Assembly (NCBI RefSeq): GCF_000242895.2
Contig: NC_021171.1
Coordinates: 2,948,001 to 3,012,000, forward strand
Origin: Bacillus sp. 1NLA3E
GTDB lineage: Bacteria; Bacillota; Bacilli; Bacillales; Cytobacillaceae
DNA: 64,000 nucleotides
Direction: 5' to 3'
Shown here: positions 51,693 to 60,556 of the stretch, piece by piece
Layout: each line of letters begins with the position of its first letter
Position numbering within the stretch: position 1 is the first letter of the stretch
The notes under the pieces: generated by a model
Database searches by the model: none
The model's input: the letters and a program-made list of their open reading frames with translations, nothing else
What the model was told of the DNA's origin: nothing
Made by a program: the position numbers and the translations under genes

Positions 51693-54242
51693 TTAAAGAT
51701 TATATACCTCTATAGTGTCATTTGTTTGGGCTACAAAACTATTATCTTCTAGTGAAACAATAATGGAACGATAATAATCTTTTTTATCAAACGAATGACT
51801 TCTTAAAACCGCTCCTTTCTCGTTTATAGATGCAGCTACAGTTTCTATATTGTTCGAAACTACCCATAGATAATATTTTTTATCAGGAATCCAAGTCACA
51901 TTAGATTCGAACGCTTTTGGAAGGGGAGCATACTTCCAAATAAGCTCTCCTTGATAGTTGTAACATTTTGTTTCACCTTTCGTAACAACAACAAAGCTAT
52001 TGGGTCCAATTGTAACAGACTGAATGTTTTCTTGTTCTTTTATTTCACGAACTTTATCTGCATTAGCATTATAGAAGGCAATAAGCCTAGTTCCAATTCG
52101 TAATAGCAATTCATCTTCTGGTGTTTCATATGCTTCATATATAGCAGCTGAAAAAGATAATTGTGTAATGCTGGATGGTGCTGCAAGACTATATTTCTTT
52201 TTGTCTATGCGATTCAGTTTATAATGATTTAAGTTGATTTTGTTTAGTCCTGCACCAAAAGGGCTCTGATTTTCCTTATCATCTTCTAATTCTTTCAATA
52301 TCCATTTCCCGTCAGTGCTTTCTTCAAACACCCCAGTATAGGAAGACCCGCCTTTTTCAGAAGCAAAATGAACGATGGCACGTTTTTCTGATACAAAATC
52401 CAGAGTAAAACCATGAGCTTTTACCTTAAATTCATCAATTAGTTGCCCGTCTTTTGTGAGAGTAACAATATGACCAGGTAAATAAGTAATTTCCGCTTCT
52501 GAAGGGATACTTATAAATAACACCTCTGCATGAGGTGATAAAAACAACCATCTCATTGATGAATAAAAGTGTTTGGTCCAAAGTACATCGCCATTAAAGT
52601 CAAAGCAAACTAAGTTATGACTGGTATACTCTCTTTGACGTTCACTATCTGACATCTTCATTCGTTCATCAATATCCTTTTGAGGACCTTCCTCTACTGC
52701 ATACACACGTTCATTTTTAAAATCAATGATTCGACTTCCAAACCCTCCTCGTTTTTTACTCTTTACTGACCATTTCTTTATAAACTTTTTAGTAGCAGCA
52801 ATTTCGGTTGCTATTCCACTTGGTGTTTTGTTTGCATCAGCATCCACAAAGGTTTTGGCTTCGAAATGCTTCCACTGATGGTTTGGTGGTGCTAACCAAA
52901 AGTATCCTTGTGAGTTGGCGTTCCCGTCATAAAAGACATGTTGGCCATATAGGGTGAACAATTCCATTCCAGGATGACCTTCAGAACCTGTCACGAGATT
53001 ACCAGTATCTTTGTTTAATTCGTATAGTCGATTATCTTCACAAACTATTAAGTACTTATCTTGGTTAGGAATTAAATCGATGGTAGAGGCTTGTTTTGGC
53101 AGCTTGGCTCCATATATAGATTTACCTTCTCGGTTTAGCCAAAAGGTTTCTCCAGATTGGAAAGAAACAATTAATTTATCATCCAACCAAGAGATATATC
53201 TTCCTTCGTTTTTGAAGGTATTAAACCATTGTAATTTCCCGCTGCTATTCCATGCTGAAACACGACCTTTGTCTTCTAAAATAAAGATCATATCCGTTTT
53301 GGGGTCATGGGCAAACCCAGCAAAAGGAGAGGTGAAAGTTGACCTTTCCAATCCAATCGAAAATTGTGCTGATAATTGCTTAGCATACATGCTAATTAAT
53401 TCTCCTTCAGTTTTAGGAGGAATAGCTAAGGCCCGTTGCATCTCTTCATATTTTTGTTTCAATTCATTTTCTTTCAGCTCAGAAATGGCAATTCTAGCTT
53501 TTAAATGACCGTTGACATCTAACCGATATAATCTATCCATGCTCGAAACAAAGATATCGGTTGAATCAGAAGATATTTTTAAAAGATACGGTATAAAAGA
53601 GAGCCCTCCAAACAAATCAGAGAATTTTTCTGTAAAAGCAATTGCCCATTTTAATTCTCCATTATAATCAAAGCAGTAAAGTTCTCCAGGACCATCATAT
53701 GTTTCCCGAGTCCCAACTAACCAAAAATTTTCGCACGATGCAAATATAAAGGGCTGCCACTGAAACTCATACATAATAGCATGCAGAGAATGATAATTGA
53801 CAAGAGCAACTTTTTCTTTGTTTAGAAGAATTCCACCTGTTTTATTAACGGTAACATGGTGGAATTTTTGTAATGGGGTATCTTTTAGCGAAATTTGTTC
53901 TATTTTTTCTTTCGTAACAAATTCAATTACTCCATCTGCTTCTGCGATAAGTAATTCTTTACTATGAAATAGATGACGGAATTTTTTACGGGACCGCTTT
54001 TCGAACCCGATTAATTTAGGATTTGTTTTCGAAACGGAAAAAAATGAATTCCACATGGGTTGAGAAGTAGATTGTAGGGGTATAGTGGATAATTGTTGAT
54101 ATTTTACTTTTTTCACATTATGATAATAAGCCGAATCTCTTCTAGTAAATTTTTGAGTTCCAGGTATTGAAGACTGAACCGAAGTAGTCTTGTTGGTAGC
54201 AGAATTAGAAAGCATATTCTTTATAGATTGAAACAAGCTCAA
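51693..54242 (-). CDS. Large cytoplasmic beta-propeller protein (849 aa)
   Basis: TTG start with AGGAGGGAATTAAC. No signal peptide or membrane helix. The N-terminus is low-complexity (Ser/Thr/Gln-rich, about 1-60). From residue 70 it holds repeated WD/PQQ-like blades in two sets: GELYCFDYNGELKWAIAF, GRVSAWNSSGKLQWFNTF, NLVCFDFNGDVLWTKHFY and TKCYNYQGELIWKYAPLP, each with the D/N-x-x-G-x-L-x-W strand. An AEITYLPGHIVTLTKDGQLI blade lies in between. Two propellers joined by a linker are likely. It may be a scaffold or sensor. No enzyme motif seen. Confidence 0.7.
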   Translation of the reverse strand: MSLFQSIKNMLSNSATNKTTSVQSSIPGTQKFTRRDSAYYHNVKKVKYQQLSTIPLQSTSQPMWNSFFSVSKTNPKLIGFEKRSRKKFRHLFHSKELLIAEADGVIEFVTKEKIEQISLKDTPLQKFHHVTVNKTGGILLNKEKVALVNYHSLHAIMYEFQWQPFIFASCENFWLVGTRETYDGPGELYCFDYNGELKWAIAFTEKFSDLFGGLSFIPYLLKISSDSTDIFVSSMDRLYRLDVNGHLKARIAISELKENELKQKYEEMQRALAIPPKTEGELISMYAKQLSAQFSIGLERSTFTSPFAGFAHDPKTDMIFILEDKGRVSAWNSSGKLQWFNTFKNEGRYISWLDDKLIVSFQSGETFWLNREGKSIYGAKLPKQASTIDLIPNQDKYLIVCEDNRLYELNKDTGNLVTGSEGHPGMELFTLYGQHVFYDGNANSQGYFWLAPPNHQWKHFEAKTFVDADANKTPSGIATEIAATKKFIKKWSVKSKKRGGFGSRIIDFKNERVYAVEEGPQKDIDERMKMSDSERQREYTSHNLVCFDFNGDVLWTKHFYSSMRWLFLSPHAEVLFISIPSEAEITYLPGHIVTLTKDGQLIDEFKVKAHGFTLDFVSEKRAIVHFASEKGGSSYTGVFEESTDGKWILKELEDDKENQSPFGAGLNKINLNHYKLNRIDKKKYSLAAPSSITQLSFSAAIYEAYETPEDELLLRIGTRLIAFYNANADKVREIKEQENIQSVTIGPNSFVVVTKGETKCYNYQGELIWKYAPLPKAFESNVTWIPDKKYYLWVVSNNIETVAASINEKGAVLRSHSFDKKDYYRSIIVSLEDNSFVAQTNDTIEVYNL

Positions 54243-54320
54243 GTTAATTCCCTCCTCATTTAATTACTATTTTAATTATATCGAAAACTAGCAACTCTTT
54301 CATTTTTGTTTCATTGCATA

Positions 54321-54350
54321 CGTTGAATACGGTAGAAAAACATACTGTAG
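54321..54350 (-). repeat. 30-bp repeat, copy 2 (inverted)
   Basis: CGTTGAATACGGTAGAAAAA, CATACTGTAG. Inverted partner of 38901-38930, four bases before a hairpin repeat. Confidence 0.75.
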
Positions 54351-54353
54351 ATA

Positions 54354-54417
54354 ATGGCCCTATAATAGAAAAAGCACTTTCCTTATTACGGGAAAGCGCC
54401 CGATTCTTGAATAACTA
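54354..54417 (+). repeat. Hairpin repeat
   Basis: TGGCCCTATAATAGAAAAAG, stem GCACTTTCC/GGAAAGCGC, tail CCCGATTCTTGAATAAC. Confidence 0.85.
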
Positions 54418-54439
54418 AAATATGATCTTAACCTTTTTA

Positions 54440-55819
54440 CTATTGACGAATATCAATCCACCAACGATCTTTTGAATTCATGTTTTCAGTGTCACCAAAT
54501 CCACTGTAATGGAAAGCATCAAGGAAGATTGAATCCAGTTTGTCCGCATCTACAAAATAACCTAGGTTAACCTTCATCGTTTGTCCAGGCTGGATACTAC
54601 CAATATTGTAAAAGCCTTTTCCATTTCCGTGAGGTTCTAGATAATCAACTTCGCCCGTCATAATACTTTCTTCGGCGATTCCATCTTCTCCAGCATAGTT
54701 CCATGCATTCTTTTCAAATTTAAGCACTTGTAAGGACGGATGCATATAGATTTCTTCTGTTGCCTGTTTACCATTATTTTTCACTGTTGTTGTCAGGTAG
54801 ACAAATTTCAGATTAACTAATTGCGACTCTACTAATTCGTCAACAGAATCCTTACCATTCCCTACTTTATACACATCCCGTTTGTACGGTAACAGTTTAT
54901 TTGTCTGATCTAAAACCTTATTATCATTTAAGATTTCTAGTCCCAATTCATTAAAGTTCCCTTGTTTAAAATCTTTGATTGAATCAAAGACTTCAACTTT
55001 TTCTATCACATATTCAAGTTTACTTTCGGTTTCATTCATTTCTATGGTTACTGGAACCGTTTGACCTACCTTAAATAGTTGTTTGCTGTCCTTTTTCAAA
55101 GGAATAACACGAGATTCTGTTGGTTCCTTCGCTTTACTAAAAAGGGCTCCATCATAATCCGCTGTATATGTTGCCTTTTCTTCCGTTGTTGATTCAAGTG
55201 AAATGCCCTCTATGACTTTCAACATTTGCTCATCACTTACATCCGTTCCAACATAACTTTGTAACATCATCCCCTCTTCTTCGAATAAGAGAAAGACCTG
55301 TCTATCAAACATTACATTTTTGTTTCCAGTATCTTTATTAACAATCACTACTTTCCTACCATTGATCTCCTTTTCTTCGTAGTCGTTTGCATACAAAGTT
55401 TGAAAATCAGAATTTTTTCCTAATCTCCATAGAATGAATGAAAACCCACCATTTGCATAATTATCTTTAAAGGAATATTTCATAGCCTCATATGCTTCCA
55501 TATTTTCTGGTAAATAGCCGATTTTCATCTTATACCAACTGTCTTTCATTTTGAAAATCTTATTTACCACTGAAATATTCACTTCATAATTTTGTTTTTG
55601 GACAATCATATCATAGGCTTTTACTGCACCGAAGGCGGTCGTCGGTATGCCAATCAATAAACAGGCAGCAGCGATTAAAATACGATTCCTTTTATGCTTG
55701 ACCTGCTGTTTTCTTGTATCAGAGTCCAACGAAAAGTTTGATATAATCGTATTAAGCTTATCAGTCGGAACATGAATCATGTCAATGTCTTCCTTAAACG
55801 ACGGAATTTTGTCTGTCAT
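54440..55819 (-). CDS. Anti-sigma factor (DUF4179-type), membrane protein
   Basis: 459 aa. The cytoplasmic N-terminus (IPSFKEDIDMIHVPTDKLNT) should bind the sigma factor. One helix (ILIAAACLLIGIPTTAFGAV, about 48-67) places a large domain outside: YKMKIGYLPENMEAYEAMKY and TVPVTIEMNETESKLEYVIE and VYLTTTVKNNGKQATEEIYM, which has an Ig-like and DUF4179/DUF5643 look. ATG at 55819 overlaps the sigma gene's end by 26 bp, so the two are translationally coupled. It likely releases the sigma factor on a cell-envelope signal. Confidence 0.82.
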   Translation of the reverse strand: MTDKIPSFKEDIDMIHVPTDKLNTIISNFSLDSDTRKQQVKHKRNRILIAAACLLIGIPTTAFGAVKAYDMIVQKQNYEVNISVVNKIFKMKDSWYKMKIGYLPENMEAYEAMKYSFKDNYANGGFSFILWRLGKNSDFQTLYANDYEEKEINGRKVVIVNKDTGNKNVMFDRQVFLLFEEEGMMLQSYVGTDVSDEQMLKVIEGISLESTTEEKATYTADYDGALFSKAKEPTESRVIPLKKDSKQLFKVGQTVPVTIEMNETESKLEYVIEKVEVFDSIKDFKQGNFNELGLEILNDNKVLDQTNKLLPYKRDVYKVGNGKDSVDELVESQLVNLKFVYLTTTVKNNGKQATEEIYMHPSLQVLKFEKNAWNYAGEDGIAEESIMTGEVDYLEPHGNGKGFYNIGSIQPGQTMKVNLGYFVDADKLDSIFLDAFHYSGFGDTENMNSKDRWWIDIRQ

Positions 55820-56342
55820 CACTGTAAACCCCCTTCATTTTCTCCTTAAGTTTGTCTAACCCGCGCCGGATATTCGTTTTCACCGTTCCCTCTGGACATT
55901 TAAGCATCGAGGCGATCTGTTTAACCGAATAATCTTGATAATACCTTAACAGTAAGACCGTTTTATATTTTTCCTCAATTTCATCCATTGCTTTAAGAAG
56001 ATCAATATGTACATCAGAATTGAAAGATGAGGTATCACTAGTGTTTTCCAACACTTCTTGATTGATTGGAACTACTCTCTTTTTCTTTCTTAATAAATCA
56101 ATCGCTGTATTAATCAAAATACGCGTCATCCATGTAGAGAAATATTCGTCATTTTTTAGTTTTGACAGAGATGCAAAAGCTTTATAAATCGTTTCTTGAA
56201 ACACTTCTAATGCATCATCTTCATTCCGCATATACATATATGCCATCTTGTACAATTTTTCCTTCTCAATATGAATTAATGTCTGAAATGCATTTATATC
56301 CCCTTTTTTAGCTTTGGATATTAAGTTCAACTTAGTTTCCAA
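55794..56342 (-). CDS. ECF RNA polymerase sigma factor
   Basis: 183 aa from a TTG (AAAGGAGGTGCCATA upstream). Region 2 is MAYMYMRNEDDALEVFQETI then YKAFASLSKLKNDEYFSTWM; region 4 is LLLRYYQDYSVKQIASMLKC, PEGTVKTNIRRGLDKLKEKM. It resembles Bacillus SigV/SigM-like group IV factors. It overlaps the anti-sigma gene, forming one operon, and would normally activate its own promoter; a clear -35/-10 pair was not identified. Confidence 0.92.
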   Translation of the reverse strand: METKLNLISKAKKGDINAFQTLIHIEKEKLYKMAYMYMRNEDDALEVFQETIYKAFASLSKLKNDEYFSTWMTRILINTAIDLLRKKKRVVPINQEVLENTSDTSSFNSDVHIDLLKAMDEIEEKYKTVLLLRYYQDYSVKQIASMLKCPEGTVKTNIRRGLDKLKEKMKGVYSDDRQNSVV

Positions 56343-56650
56343 TATGGCACCTCCTTTTTCGTTTTCGTATATTAGATAAAACAGACACAAAAAACGATTC
56401 AAATAACACTTAACTTTTATGAAAACTGGGTAAAATTTGGAGATTAAATAAACGCATCGCCTTTAGGAGAATTCCAATAATTACTCATTTTATGAACAAA
56501 CACTAACAAACCTCTTCTATATCCTTTTAAAAAAATTGTTCCACAATCGGGGGCCCGATTATTGAATTGCCTATTACAATCCCTTATCGCAAATCCCCGC
56601 ATATCAAATATAATCTAAACAAAAAAAGTATATACTTGATATTTATCTTT
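56343..56650. other. Gap upstream of the ECF operon
   Basis: About 300 bp. It holds a fragment of hairpin repeat tail (CCACAATCGGGGGCCCGATT at 56541, with ATTGAATTG after) and no recognised gene. The ECF operon promoter must lie in its first 100 bp. Confidence 0.5.
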
Positions 56651-57185
56651 CAAAAGGTTTTATTAAAGTAACAATTAATGAGATAAATCCCCAAAGGGGT
56701 CAGAGCCGCACTCTCTTTCAAAACGCTGTCGTCCCATTAGTTCCGACATAAAAAGAACTACTAAAAAATAATAACCGTGGGAAGTGCCCTTAAGTCACGC
56801 TAAATAAGAGGTCAGGTGAGCTGAGCCAATGCGACAAAGAAAATCAGCACTAGCAATCATTAAGCAAGGTCATTCTGCTGTTTTGACTGGATTGCTTGAG
56901 AAGGAGCGGGAACGGCTTCTTGTGAATAACGGTTCGGTGGAGTTTCGATTGGCTACGGCCAATGGTGCTTGTCATGATGTATGTGGGCGAAACTACGTAC
57001 GCTTGAATAAAGCAAATGACAAGTTGAAGAGATTCAGGTATTAAACAGCAGCATCATCGGGTTCCCAGCTTTTGCACTAAAAGTATATTAACCTATTGAT
57101 AAATACCACTTCCTCTGTCCTTGAATCCTATTGATTCTTGAGACAGGGGTGGGTATTTTTCATAGTCGATAACCCGCATATACCT
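56651..57185 (+). repeat. About 500-bp two-copy element, copy 2
   Basis: Matches 27826-28328. It has the intact 71-codon frame, a 5' part that can fold (GGGAAGTGCCCTTAAGTCAC, GCTAAATAAGAGGTCA), a conserved 3' part ATCGGGTTCCCAGCTTTTGC and end GGTGGGTATTTTTCATAGTC. Richer in G+C than flanking DNA. Confidence 0.7.
56829..57044 (+). CDS. 71-aa basic protein of a two-copy element
   Basis: ATG after AGGTCAGGTGAGCTGAGCCA. Product: MRQRKSALAIIKQGHSAVLT, GLLEKERERLLVNNGSVEFR, LATANGACHDVCGRNYVRLN, KANDKLKRFRY. It is basic, with a CHDVC pair, and is not a recognised transposase or toxin. It is the only coding part of the repeated element. The other copy (near 28050) is broken by indels but keeps the EFRL, TNGAC and GRN residues, which suggests that this frame was once under selection. 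Confidence 0.45.
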   Translation: MRQRKSALAIIKQGHSAVLTGLLEKERERLLVNNGSVEFRLATANGACHDVCGRNYVRLNKANDKLKRFRY

Positions 57186-57372
57186 AGATGTATATATATT
57201 CTAGTTAGGTGGTGCCCACTCTTAAACCATGAAAACACAAAGAAAGAGGGCCAACAAAAGTGCCCTCTATCAATAGAATTATTTACTTCAGTACCTACAT
57301 ATTATACGCTTGCAACTTAGCCTGTTCCAAGACATCCCCTACAGCCTTCGGTTCTTTGTTCGGCGGATATCC

Positions 57373-57400
57373 GTTATAGCGCCCTTTAATTGAATAACAA
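57373..57400 (+). repeat. Partial hairpin repeat
   Basis: TTATAGCGCCCTTTAATTGA, ATAAC, then the second module CTCTTTAACTAACGCACCCT at about 57433. Confidence 0.6.
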
Positions 57401-57475
57401 ATATATGAACCCCGTCCTAAAATCACTACGTTCCTCTTTAACTAACGCACCCTTTAGATAATAAGGTTGGTCATA

Positions 57476-57628
57476 TTACTTGTTCCGTTCTTTATAAAGT
57501 TCCCATGTTACATCCATAAACCACTTTACCTTGCCATCTTTGTAATATCCATAGGGTTGGACCAAATAATCGTATTTCATCATTTTTTCTTTTTCGAGTA
57601 ATTCTATCAAGTACTGATATCTAAGAGC
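57476..57628 (-). pseudogene. Short coding remnant after 57629 gene
   Basis: Directly after the stop of the 57629 gene the same-strand frame reads LRYQYLIELLEKEKMMKYDY, LVQPYGYYKDGKVKWFMDVT, WELYKERNK and a TAA. It has protein-like composition but no ribosome-binding site. Either the end of a lost gene or a tiny 27-aa product from the internal ATG. Confidence 0.35.
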
Positions 57629-58165
57629 TTAATTTTTACATAATTTAAATTCAGGGTCGTTAAAGATAATCTCCCTTAACTCATTTTCATCCTCTTTTTG
57701 TTGAACTTTCTTGTTAGCACTGATTTTCTTAACTTCACGATAGAACTTATCCTCAATTACTTCAATAGCATCTTCTGCTACAATGATGCCTTGATTATCC
57801 GCCCAAGGGTTTTCTAGAACCACTCCCACGTACGTTCTATTTTGAAGAACAAATAGAGTCAAACTCTTCGGCGAGGCAAAATCTAATGATTCTATATGTT
57901 GATTATATTGACGGACCTCAGTTTTAAATTCTTTTGAATACTCACTGTACCAGTCTAGGGGAATTATATATTCTCCAGAATGATAGTGGGTATAATAGTA
58001 ATAGAGATACCCACTATTCCAATCACTTGCAAATTTTAAGAAGTCTTCGATTTTATCTATGTTTAAATGAATTTGATTAGATATATTTAACGTATTTACT
58101 TCTAAAGGAATTAAGTTATAGTCATTGATTTTTTCTATAAGTTTCTGCTTTTTTATTATCTCCAT
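57629..58165 (-). CDS. Unknown protein (178 aa)
   Basis: ATG start with TAGGAGAAGTAGT. Begins MEIIKKQKLIEKINDYNLIP, then HLNIDKIEDFLKFASDWNSG, YLYYYYTHYHSGEYIIPLDW, YVGVVLENPWADNQGIIVAE and a charged end (VQQKEDENELREII). The cluster of Tyr and the alpha/beta pattern recall small immunity or SMI1-neighbour proteins, but no family is assigned. Flanked by a repeat tail downstream. Confidence 0.6.
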   Translation of the reverse strand: MEIIKKQKLIEKINDYNLIPLEVNTLNISNQIHLNIDKIEDFLKFASDWNSGYLYYYYTHYHSGEYIIPLDWYSEYSKEFKTEVRQYNQHIESLDFASPKSLTLFVLQNRTYVGVVLENPWADNQGIIVAEDAIEVIEDKFYREVKKISANKKVQQKEDENELREIIFNDPEFKLCKN

Positions 58166-58320
58166 ACTACTTCTCCTAAACTAATTTTCTGCATATCACT
58201 TCTAGTTTTCAAGTTGTTTATCCGTTCTAACTCCTCCATATTTTTAATTTTTACCACTATGTACCAGATATTTAAGGTGATTCTTATTAAACAAAATGAC
58301 CAGTTCCTTAAATAAAGTTC

Positions 58321-58373
58321 AATGAAAAGAAGCGTTAATCCTTCTTGGATTAACGCCCCCGTTACTTTAAAAA
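58321..58373 (+). repeat. Hairpin repeat
   Basis: Perfect stem GCGTTAATCC/GGATTAACGC with CCCCGTTACTTTAAAAAG. It sits 22 bp past the 12-TM gene's stop and should act as its terminator. Confidence 0.82.
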
Positions 58374-58394
58374 GAGTGATTTTAAAATCAATGT

Positions 58395-59804
58395 TTATTT
58401 ACTAAAATTTTCTTTTTCTTTGTTATCACTCTGAATGAAAAAGTAGATCATCGCAGCAACCACAAAGACAAAGCCTAATCCTACTACCCAATATCCAGGG
58501 CCAAATGGTGCTGGGTTAACAATCATAAAGACCAGAGAGCCCACGGCACAGAAGATGACACCAATACGCAAAATCCACTGAATAAGTTTGTTTTGCTCAT
58601 CTTTTAATAAATGTTGAGCAAGCAGCATCACAACCATGATTGCTGGGAACAAAATCAAACTTACATCAAGGTGCAACATTCTGAAAGCAAAGCCATATTC
58701 CCCCAGCGGAACCTTATTATAAGAGTTATAAAGATCAGCTCTGTATTCTTCTAAGAATCCCATGCCCGCAACAGTTATAACAATACAGCACCAAGTAAGA
58801 AAGATACCACTAAGAGTGTATTTAGCAGTTTTACTCAATTTGTCGTCAGCAGCCTTTTTGCCGAAAAGAATAGCCCCAATTAGTAGCAAGCCGCCAAAAA
58901 AGACAAGTGTGCCAATCGTAAAGTCAACTAAGTCAATACCAGCTACACTATGACCACGGGGTTCGAAAAAGCCCTTTTCGGTAAAAATGTGTGGAATTTG
59001 TAGACCAGAACCACCAAATCCAGAAACGACCAAAATAATAGTCATTAAGATTAGGCCAACAATTGCCATCCATTCACCAGTGGCTTTGATAGTTGCGGCG
59101 TTACCGATTAAGTTACGACCATACTTCCAGCTAATGACTGCCAAAATAAGCCCAATAACCGCAACCACCATCATATCTGAGTGCGATCTTAAAAGATTGT
59201 CTTGCCATTCCTGCAAAGTGTAGCCAATCTTTTCTGCGTACCAACCACAGATACCTGGCCAATTACCAAAGTCCAAAATAAAGCCGACTAAGTCACCTAT
59301 TAATCCTGCAATTACAGCTGAACATGAAGAGGCTAAAACTAAGTAGTAGGTACGTGATTGTCTAAGTTCTTGATTTTTTATGACAATTAAGCCAATGAAC
59401 ATTGTAATTAGAATCACGTCGAGAGCAAAGAAAGAAAGGATCTGATACCAAAGAGTTAACTTGGTATATTCCATTGAGCGGTTTATTGCCCCTCCAGTAA
59501 CACCAAGGAAAATCGTAGCAATGGTGCAATAAAAAATAATCTTTTTAAATTTTGTCTTAAGATCGTAAACTTGACTGATAATCAGTGAGATAATCCCTGC
59601 TAAACCCACAGTCAAACCATGAAAATACATTATTCTTGAATAATCGACTGGTGAAGTTCGATCAACAAAAATTGAGAATGGGTTCGAAATTAAGACACTA
59701 CATAGGGCGTAGATTACTAAAACGATTAAAAGCCACTTAATCACTTGTGGCCAAGAATACTTGCCAAGTCCAATTTCTGGGCTGATGTTTTTTTTGCTAT
59801 TCAT
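58395..59804 (-). CDS. 12-TM protein, resembles heme-copper oxidase subunit I
   Basis: 469 aa with about 12 helices. Histidines lie where subunit I-like proteins have heme or metal ligands: YFHGLTVGLAGIISLII (helix 2), LLRSHSDMMVVAVIGLIL (middle) and RMLHLDVSLILFPAIMVV (late helix). The complete CuB site (HxxxY, HH) was not found, so it is a divergent relative at most. It may handle an electron carrier, NO or a gas ligand at the membrane. ATG start with AGGAGGCAACAAAAC. The MarR gene lies upstream, with a perfect 36-bp palindrome next to the promoter. Confidence 0.6.
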   Translation of the reverse strand: MNSKKNISPEIGLGKYSWPQVIKWLLIVLVIYALCSVLISNPFSIFVDRTSPVDYSRIMYFHGLTVGLAGIISLIISQVYDLKTKFKKIIFYCTIATIFLGVTGGAINRSMEYTKLTLWYQILSFFALDVILITMFIGLIVIKNQELRQSRTYYLVLASSCSAVIAGLIGDLVGFILDFGNWPGICGWYAEKIGYTLQEWQDNLLRSHSDMMVVAVIGLILAVISWKYGRNLIGNAATIKATGEWMAIVGLILMTIILVVSGFGGSGLQIPHIFTEKGFFEPRGHSVAGIDLVDFTIGTLVFFGGLLLIGAILFGKKAADDKLSKTAKYTLSGIFLTWCCIVITVAGMGFLEEYRADLYNSYNKVPLGEYGFAFRMLHLDVSLILFPAIMVVMLLAQHLLKDEQNKLIQWILRIGVIFCAVGSLVFMIVNPAPFGPGYWVVGLGFVFVVAAMIYFFIQSDNKEKENFSK

Positions 59805-59819
59805 GTTTTGTTGCCTCCT

Positions 59820-59855
59820 AATTAATTTTAGTCCGATATCGGACTAAAATTAATT
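59820..59855. promoter_or_regulatory. Perfect 36-bp palindrome (MarR operator candidate)
   Basis: Centre AGTCCGATATCGGACT, extended by TTTT/AAAA and AATTAA/TTAATT to a perfect 36-bp palindrome. It lies just before the ribosome-binding site of the 12-TM gene and between it and the MarR gene. It is long enough to be an operator and could also form a stem in the mRNA leader. Confidence 0.75.
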
Positions 59856-59946
59856 GTAATTATAATTGGCAGATGATACAACCTTATTTAACGATATGTC
59901 AAAAATTGTACAAAAAATACCGATTGAGGTTCAATCGGTCAACTAG

Positions 59947-60378
59947 TTAACTTTTATGATTTAAATTATGTGCAAGCAAATTTTGTAATTGTGATAGCTG
60001 TTTAAGTAAACTTGCAAACTTTTCTTCGCCAAATTCCCTACTGGTTTTTAATTCGCTTTGAGTGATGCTTTCAATTAAAGGACGGACAAATTTTTCCCCG
60101 GAATCGGTTAAGCTAATCTGTTTACTGCGTTTATCAATAGGATCAGTTGAAAAGTATAGGTAATCCTTTTTTGCTAACTTGTTACCAATAGAGGTAATTG
60201 TTTGTTTGGGTAAACTCCACCTTTTACTAATTTCGCTTGGAGAACTAGGACCATTACTACCGATATAGTAGAGAACATGTAATTCGTTAAGGGTTAAACC
60301 ATACTGGCTTGCAAGACTGGCGTAAATATGTGAGATTTGAGCTGATAAAGTAGCGAATTGATCGAATTTATTTTCCAT
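59947..60378 (-). CDS. MarR-family transcriptional regulator
   Basis: 143 aa. Winged helix: LTLNELHVLYYIGSNGPSSP, SEISKRWSLPKQTITSIGNK, LAKKDYLYFSTDPIDKRSKQ, ISLTDSGEKFV, with the D-x-R-S/D-K wing that grips DNA. The dimer helices flank it. ATG at 60378 is the start giving MENKFDQFATLSAQIS. Upstream, AGGAGGT is followed at once by a 14-codon frame (ATG 60433) ending GAGTAATATTATG, whose stop is next to this start. It probably controls the 12-TM gene downstream. Confidence 0.86.
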   Translation of the reverse strand: MENKFDQFATLSAQISHIYASLASQYGLTLNELHVLYYIGSNGPSSPSEISKRWSLPKQTITSIGNKLAKKDYLYFSTDPIDKRSKQISLTDSGEKFVRPLIESITQSELKTSREFGEEKFASLLKQLSQLQNLLAHNLNHKS

Positions 60379-60391
60379 AATATTACTCAGG

Positions 60392-60436
60392 TAACATAGA
60401 TTTAATAATGACACCTGAATTATTCATACCTCCTAA
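60392..60436 (-). other. Possible leader peptide of the MarR gene
   Basis: Directly after AGGAGGT an ATG opens MNNSGVIIKSMLPE and stops at TAA four bases before the MarR ATG. The strong ribosome-binding site is too close to this ATG but too far from the MarR start. So re-initiation or coupling through the leader is possible. Confidence 0.3.
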
Positions 60437-60556
60437 ATGAAAAGTGCATTTATCCAAAAATAATTTCATTTTCTATTACTTTGAAAAGTAGGAGATCATG
60501 AAACTACAAAAAATTTTTATTTGAATGTAGATAGTAAGCCCGTTTGTCCTTCAGAT

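Noticed and set aside
53011-53508. 165-aa plus-strand frame inside the 849-aa gene
   Set aside because: It is the antisense shadow of a well-supported gene, with no ribosome-binding site.
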